From Euwallacea fornicatus (taxonomy: Eukaryota; Arthropoda; Insecta; Coleoptera; Curculionidae), in NCBI RefSeq assembly GCF_040115645.1, contig NC_089561.1:3348001-3412000 (forward strand): DNA of 64,000 nucleotides, given 5' to 3'. This document shows positions 43,601-52,600 of this stretch, piece after piece; position 1 is the stretch's first letter, and every line of letters starts with the position of its first letter. The notes beneath the pieces were generated by a model. It saw only the letters and a list, made by a program, of their open reading frames with translations. It was not told where the DNA came from and made no database searches. Made by a program: the position numbers and the translations under genes.

Positions 43601-46600
43601 GTGTCATTCATACTTTAATTGGAAATCACGGACATCACAACCACTGGATACCCATTCCTTGTATTGGGGCCATTTCCGCCAATCAGGTGAAGAACTAGTT
43701 TCGGCGCAATCCTCTCCAACGTAACTTTTCCCATTGGGATCCTAATGAAAATTACTAGTCCATCAAACATTATATCAAAAATCTAGTTGGGGTCGCCTAA
43801 CACCAAAAGTTAAATTGCCTATTTCATTCGGTTTCCATGTTTGCAACTTTCCCCTTAATGACGCATTAGCCCTTTAATTTAATTTAACCGTCTGGGTCTC
43901 AAAAATTAATTGAATTGCATTCTGCCATTTTGTATTCGAAAGTTGGATTGGATTTGCGGGATTGTAACACTGTGCCGGTTTCCGTTAATTGTTTTCTGAT
44001 TCATTTATAATTCCGTGCGAAAAGCAGTCTCGAAGCGTTTCAATTTGATTGAACTTATTAAAATCTAAATAGGTGTTTAATTAGTTAAATTTGATTATGT
44101 AAGTCACATAATTGGACATTTTCTCTTTAGGCACAGCTTCAGTGGCCCACAGGACTAACTCTGAGCCCATTGGATGGTTCAATCCACTTCATTGACGACC
44201 GTTTAATCCTAAAGCTAACACCTGAAATGAAAGTTTCAGTAGTTGCAGGAGCACCTCTGCATTGTCGCAAAGGTTCAAATGGCACCATTGCAACCGAAAA
44301 TGAATTAGGTAAGTCCGAAACTATACAAAAATTTTTACATCATTATACATTAATTTTTTAATAACTTCCTTACTTTGAGTTGGATTAATTCTTTACACAA
44401 CCATTTAGGACATAATTTTGAAGCGTATCTCATGGAGCACATGTGGTATTGCTCATATGCAGAGCAAACAATTAAAAATATAAAATAATCACGTTTCCAA
44501 AAAAATATTTTTTTAGACTGAATAAAATATATTTCTTGTTTTTTCGAATATTGCAAAGGTACAAATATATTTCCAATCAATTTTTTATGTTCTTTTTTCA
44601 GACCATTTTGTTTTTCCTAGGGTTCATATGTAGAGCAACTAATTTGTTTATTTATATTATTGGGTGATATCGACTTTGCTGCTCATATTATTTACTGAAA
44701 ATATTTCAAGATGTGAAGAGGTGTTTATTGATCATATCAGTTAAAACAAACAATCGTAGAAAAATTTTATTCAAGTGAAAAACAGTGTAAAATTGCAAAA
44801 TGTTTAAATTTAAATAAATCAATAGTATCAAAGCTGGATTCTAACTTTAAAAATAGAAGAACCTTAGGTGAACTTCCGAAGTGTGGCCGAAAAAAAAAAT
44901 GAGAAAAGTGATGGACAGAAGAATTAAAATTGTATCCATTTAGGAACCTTTCAAGAATGCAAGTCGCATACACCAAAAATTCATTTTTCAGTATCAGTAA
45001 ATACCATAAAATGAAGATTAAGAAGTTATGGTTTACATGGGACAAAATCGTCAAAGAAACCTCTCATCTCAAAGAAAAATTGAAGGACTAATGAACGTGT
45101 GAACTGGTCATATGAAAAATGGACAACTGTCCTTTTCTCAGATTAAAGTTGATTTACACTGTTCAAATCCGAAGGAATTTGTGGGTTCAAAAGACCAATT
45201 AATAAACGATTTAATCCGAAATATACTAAATTGGCAGTTAAACATCGGGGTAACGGTATTATAGTTTGGGGATACTTCGGAGGGTTTAGCATATGTTCAT
45301 TAGTAAAAGTTATGAATTGTAATGAATATTATGAATCGATACGTTTATAAACATTTTCTGGAAAATCATATGCTGTCTTGGACAAAAGAAAATATGAGCC
45401 GTCGGTGGAAGTTCCAACACGATAACGACCCGAAACATACCTCCAAATTAATTAAAGAGTGCTTAATCGTATATAACGTTGATGAAATGATCTGGCCGAC
45501 GCAAAGCCCCGATCTGAACCCTTTAGAGAACCTTTGGGATGGAATTGAGTGAAAAATAAAAAAATAAAAATAAAAAATGTAGCTGGTTTGTTCACAGAAG
45601 TTCAAAATACTTGATATAAAATATCTGAAGATTTATTAAAGCCTATGAACAATGGATATTGGGATATAGCAAAAAATAAGGGATATGCTACTAGATGCTA
45701 AATAAAACATGTAATTGTAAGGGAAAATATGAGAAATGTTTTAGTTGTTCTGCTTTTGAAGCATATATTTGATTTATTTTATTTCCAGTTTGAAAACATT
45801 TAACAAATAAACCGTAACAGTAATATAAATAAAATATGAAAATACAAATTTTAAAAGCTGCTCTACATATGAGCAATAGTGTACCTGGGCATTTCTTTTA
45901 AGAGAGATATTAGGCATTACAATGTTTTGTGCCTCAAACACCATTTTTTCACTCTCTCGATTCCCCCCGGCTTTTTGTCGAATTGCCCATCCGTACACAA
46001 ATTCCAAATATAATTTAAAAAAATATTCCACAAGAGTGATTTTTCCACTTTTCACAACACTGATTGACTTGATTCAGATTTCTCAACTCTTTTCCAATGT
46101 CGGTTTTTTCCATGGCGTCGCCCTTTTGCACACGCATTTCGAACATAACATATTCCACTCTAGGCACATATCAACACAATTCGTCGATAGAGATATTTTA
46201 AATTTTTCATACCACCTCCGGCGATTCGGAAAATCCCGCTTCGCGGTATTCAAAATTGTCGGCGATAACGTAAATTGCTATAGTTGGGCGACATTTTATT
46301 TCTTTGCATACAAAGGAAATATTTACCTAAAACATAGCTCCATAAAACAGCAATCAAACCCCCCTTGGAGGAAGGAAGTAATAATTCACGGTTGCATTTA
46401 CTTTTCAGGTACAGTGCTCGCTCTAGCGTTCAACCCCAACGGCGATCTCTACATAGCGGAGTCAGACACTCGTAATACGTATTATGTTCGCCTCATAGAT
46501 ACAGCTGGAAAAATTACCCATTTTGCTGGCAAACTGCAGCCCAAAGACAGGAAATGCCAATGTTCCGTGAATACCACCACGTCGAATCCTGTGAGGAACA

Positions 46601-49600
46601 GCAGAGATTTGCAGGAATGTCCTTGTGCCATTACCGATGACACGACAAATAACGCCGAGACTTTATTATCTTCGAATGCTGTTTTCCAAACCATATCCGC
46701 CATCGGCGTTTCACCTGGAGGGGTTCTTCATGTAGCAGATCAGGGTAAGTCTCCTATTACAACTCTCCTATTTTCGAGATATACCTATAAATTCTAAATT
46801 TCGGGAAATATTTTAGCTGGTACATCTACGAACCGGTTTCTTCTTCGTTTTCGGAGTTTGCTCTTAGTTCTTTATTATTCGGCAATAACGCCTTACAATC
46901 GTTGGAACAATGGAATCGCACACAATTCTGAGTTAACTGGGAAAATAGTGGAAAAAATTATTAGAAAAATGAAAATTAAAAATAAAGTCTTATTAGTTTG
47001 ATATGGGTTCATCGCGTATAAATACCGGGGGGGAACAATAAGTTTAATAATAGAGAAGAAACTGGAAGGGATAGGAACTACGTTTCAAATGGGAGAATTC
47101 CGTAGCTCACGCATTTCTGACATGTACAGGAGGTTAAAAAAAATGATAACTCAAGTAAACGTTAAAAGATGCTAGATTTGCATCGAGAAATGGAAAATCG
47201 CTCAAGGAGAAGTTGTAGCGTAACTAATAAAAATTCAAAACCAACTATAAAAATATAATCCCGGCTAAAATTGAGAGAATTGATGAAGGTAGAGAAATGA
47301 ACATAGAATAAATAGAAGTTTCTACTTCACTGAATAATATCAAATTTTTACAAAAGGCATAAAATAAGTAAAGCACACGCCTATTCGATCGATGAGGAGG
47401 AATCAACAATATAGTTAACAGAACACAACTGGCTGGCATCCAAACACACTGGGAAATTCAGACAATTCTAACAATAAGAAAATGCGAGCAGCTAAGAGCA
47501 CTCTTTTAAAAATATAAAAATCTTAAAGGTAAAACGGTTGCACAAGAAAATGAAGTCGAAAGTCAACGCCAAATACTAATAAAAGTACTGGAAAAAAAAT
47601 CTATTTTTTTTCTTATGAAACCTTTTATGACGTTTTTGAGATCTTTCAAAAATTCTAAACATAATTTATGTAACATACCCATGTCTCAATTTAACAGTTA
47701 TTGCAATATTTATATAATATGGCAATTAAAGCGGCCTGTTATATTACCTGACCTCGACTCTATAGACTTTTTTATAAGATTATCTGAAACAGAGAGCATT
47801 TAACTAAAACCAATAACATAGAAAAGGTTAAAAGTAAAATGGTTCAAGAAGCTTAACAAATAACTTTTCAAATGATAAGAAACATTTTTGAAAAATTTGA
47901 CTTGGGACTTGCCTACTGTTAGGAAATCGACGGGGCACAGTTCGAACATTTAATACTTTAAATTGTAGTAGTTTATATTGTTATTCTTTTAGCATTAATT
48001 CTTCTATCGTTGTTATATGTTATATGAAATATGTTCAAAAGTTCTCAAAGAACTCGTAAACTTCATAATGTACATGGGGTTCTAAATATGAGCCGAAATT
48101 TAAAAATACATTTATCTACTTCATGGATTACCCCGTATACATGTGTTGTACGTCAAAAAATTAACTACTAAAAACGATATTTGACCTGTTCCATCATTTT
48201 CGTGAAAAATATTTTTTACAATTTAAGACGAATTTATGCAGGACTATTGGTGCTCTATATAAAATATTCTTTATTTTTGCCAGGATCTCTTCACATATTA
48301 GCCCTAGAACATTACCTCCCCACCCACGACGAAAACGGAGAGTTTCGAATTCCTTATCCCTCCTCAGGAGAAATCTATGTGTTTAATCGATACGGCCAAC
48401 ATGTGCAAACCAAAGACTTGGCGAGTGACAAAACCAGATACTCATTTTTATATTCTAAAAACACCAGTTTCGGGAAGCTCTCTACTGTGACTGACAGTTC
48501 TGGCAATAAAATCCAGTTTTTGAGGTAAGCTTGCAAAAACAATATCCAGAACCAGACATCTCGATAAGGCGCCTTATAATCTTCCTTTAATCCATTCCAG
48601 GGATTACTCTAATGCCGTGAGCTCGATAGAAAATACCCAGGACCACAAGTCGGAGTTGAAGATGTCTGGAATGGGTTATTTGTCGAAACTAAGCGAGAAA
48701 GGACGTTCCGAGATCGAATTGGATTACGACCAAAACACGGGGCTTCTGTTAAGTCGTAGCGGGGTAAGTGCACTGTTTCCAGACGAAGTTTTAAGTGCAA
48801 TTGGATGCTTATTATAAGACTAGTTCCCGAAGGAATAATAATTACTGGGGACGGAGAAGAGGGAAACTTGACCTAAATTAGGCTTTGTGGAAAGTCAGGT
48901 CTGATTTCTTAGATTCAATTAAGCCACAAAGAAACAAGCAAAGACGGAAAAGTCGGTTTTAGTTTTTTTTTTTGTGTTTTAGGGAAGTGATACAATTGTG
49001 TACCAATACGACAGCCTAGGGAGAGCCACAGGTGTAATTTTACCCAGTGGGGAAACTCTTCAATTAAATTCGAAAATGTCGACTACCGAAGGTTTGGAAG
49101 TGTCCGTCAGTCATCCCCCAACTCTATTGAATATTCATGGGAAATCTAACAAGCAAGTCATTCTAATTGATGGTAAGCTCTTGACGTGCGTTTTAATAAC
49201 TACGTAACAAGTTTTTCCAGTGTTTGATGTATCAGCGATTAATACAAAGTGTCCCAACGGCAACCGTCATTAGACGTTTTGGGGAAACTATGAATAGCAA
49301 GTTACGAAAATCGAGCGGTTTGGTAAGAACCTTGGGGCGCCCTCATCTAAAATATTTTCAGTGACGTCACACTTCCAGTTGTACCGGAAGTAGACACTGG
49401 ATTACATATTTTAAGTGGAACACCCTCTATATAATTGCATTTTTGGGCCCTACTTTCAATTTTAATACAAGTTTGTTAATACGCGGGCTTTCTTAGAATC
49501 AATAGTTAGTCAGTAATACGCATATGATAGACGTATGTATAGAAAATGGACATACCAGCGCAATACCATTGTTAAGTGACATAAGTATCACACACAAAAA

Positions 49601-52600
49601 TAAAAAATAAGTTATATATAAAACTAATTTAATTATAGAATTATAAGTTAAAATTAGGAAGATCCTAACCTTCCATCAATTTATAAAACGAAGTTGCTCA
49701 ACAACTATGCAACTTTACTTTATGTAATTAAATGTGAATATATGCTCTTTTTCAACGTAATTTCATAATACATCCAAATAACAGAAAGGTTTCATTCAAA
49801 TTTTTTAAGGTTTCACAACTTTTTGATGTCTAAATTGGCTCTATTTGTGTGGATACCCTTTAGAAAATATTGCGCAAAATTTGGCAGCATACGAAAATTT
49901 TGACTATTTTATAATATTATGACAAAAAGCATTATAAAATACTGTTCCGTTTTTTAATCATTTTCAATTTTGCAGACATCTGCATCAATCACTTTCAACA
50001 TTGAATTGTATATATCTTGAAATCCCTTAATTTTAAGTAAGCGAACACTCTAATAAATTTTAAGCATATTATCCAAAAATTCAATAATATACAGGGTGTT
50101 CAAAAGAGGCGCGACAATATTTAAGAGAGTGATTACACTAAGATAATTTCATAAAGAAAAATTCCTATAAACATAGGTCCTGAAATGTATCGTTTCTAAG
50201 ATACACGGTGTTAAACTTTTCTTTTAAATAACGATTTTTGAAAAATAATACAAATATGTTTTGACCGATTTTTTAAAACTTTTTAAAAATCATAAAAGCA
50301 CCAAATAGTATTAGGTAATAAAATAATAAACCCTTGAACTTTTTGAAAATGTTTTTGTATGATAACTGGACATGCAATAAAATGGTTTATATTTTTATCT
50401 CGTAAGCGTTGCAAGATAAAACGAAAATTTAAGAGACAGAAAAGTTGTATTTTTAGTTGCTTCTTCTCAAAAAAATATCGAAATAAATAAAAAGTTGGTA
50501 GCGTAAATTCTTTTGAAAATAAATTTGGTTAAGCCCTCCCCCCAGCAACTGGGCTCAATAATTTTCATCCAATTGAATCCGAATCGGCCCCCTATTATTA
50601 CAAACAAAACAATCAAATTTAAAAAATATCTGTCAAAAGATATTTTAATTATTTTTCAAAAATTGTTATCTAAAAAACAAATTTAACACCCTGTATCTTG
50701 GAAACAATACATTTCCAGAACTATGTTTATAGGAACTCTTTTTCATAAATTGACTTGAGTAACCACATCCTTAAATATTGTTGAATCTTTTTTATACACC
50801 TTGTGTATAAGATGTTCCATTTAAAATATGCAAGCATCGACTTCCGATACATCGAAAATGTGACGTAATTGAAAATATTTTAGATCAAGTCGTCTGAAAG
50901 TACTTACCCAACAACTAAATTTTTGTAATTTTGCTATTCATAGTTTTCTCAAAACGTTTAATAGTGGTTTCCGGTGGGACACTCTGTGATATAGCTATAG
51001 CTTTCAATGAAAAAGACGCCTGCTTTGCCTCTACTAATATGCCCGATTATATCTGATAAATAACCAACAATCTCTGTGTGGGGTCCAATGGAGGAAGCTT
51101 GTTTGGTTTGAAATCCCCTAATAGTTGTATTCTGGGACTCTAAGGTCAAACTTTATTCCTCTAGTGTGAAGTCGATGGTTGACTGGATTTTGTTAAAGGA
51201 CCACTCTGATGTTTACACTCTCAGAGAAAACTGATTTCAAGATACAATAACTCTCACTTTTATTTTACATTTACTGTGTTTATAGCTTAACATTAAAAGA
51301 AAGTGTTACTGTTAACAAATGAATAATTAACTTTTGAGTTAGCGGATGAGCTCGAGACCATTCGTGTGGTGTCTCAAACCTAACTGACTATCCTTTCAAA
51401 GTTCATTCACGTCGTTCCTTAACGAAAAACTAACAAAGGGTTCTAAATATTCCAAGAGTAATAAATTAAAACAAAAGGGGATCGCCTAGACTAAACCTAA
51501 ACAAAATTGATTATACTACGACTGGCTAACTAAATACATTCCAGAATTCTTAAATTATCCTTAACTAAATCATGTTTGAATAGATCGATTATCCTCAGAC
51601 ATTAATTTCAGGGATATTTGTATAATTCTTAACACTCTGTTTGCAACGTTTAAACCGGTGCTAAAACAAATTTTAATCAGTAACCAACTTTTAGGAGCTG
51701 AAATCACCAAGGCCGTGACTCTAACAAACTCCACAGTGGCTCTAAAAACTGCTGCCGACAGCAAACTGGAAATCTGCGCCATAGAGCGACACCCACTTCT
51801 GGAGGCCTCCCTTCCGATAGAGGCAGAACTCCTTCCAGTTTGGTCCCGGCAAACCATCACTTTCGGAGAGGGCCTCGTTAACGTTATGTCAACCTCTTTC
51901 AGCTTAGTGGGGGATGTGCGCAACCCCCAGCAAACTCTCTACAGGGAAATCCTTGTAAACCGCAGTAAAGTATTAGGCATTGAGTTTGATCAATTCACAA
52001 GCAAAGAGACATTTTTCGATTATGAGAAGCTGCCACTCATGACTATTACCTATGATCCGGCTGGACTGCCCCTCACTTACTCTCCCTATAATGGGGCTGA
52101 AGTATTGAACATTACATATGACAGTTTTAATAGAATTGATGGGTAAGGAAAAACGAATAATGATTCGAAAGATTTAATTTAATATTTGTTGATGTGGAAT
52201 TTAGGTGGAGATGGGGACTTTCCCAGCTTAAATTCAGCTATGACCGCCACGGCCTGTTGTCAGAGATAACCAGTCCACAGGACGGAATTAGAATATTCAG
52301 TTATGACGACACCAACATGCTCACCAAAATCACTCTCGCGAGTCAGAGACATTTCCTTTTAACATACGATGATAATGGTGGTTTAAGGCACGTAACTCTG
52401 CCCAGTGGAACCAAGCATTCTTTCGCCCTGCAACCATCTTTGGGTAAAGAACGTTTTCGAAGACATATATTTTAACCATCCCGCCATTATTAATATTTCA
52501 GGGATCATTAGGGTAGTGTACACCCCACCAGGAAGCACTAGATCATACCTCCAACATTTCTCTAATGCAGGAAAGCTGTTGCAAACCATTTTTCCGGGAG

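Noticed and set aside
45922..46797. Longest open frame of the window (291 codons, plus) as a separate gene
   Set aside because: Only the part after the acceptor at 46408 is coding (teneurin exon 17). The upstream part is low-complexity intron that happens to be open, with no family similarity.
51570..51923. 117-codon minus-strand frame
   Set aside because: Shadow of teneurin exon 21 on the opposite strand.
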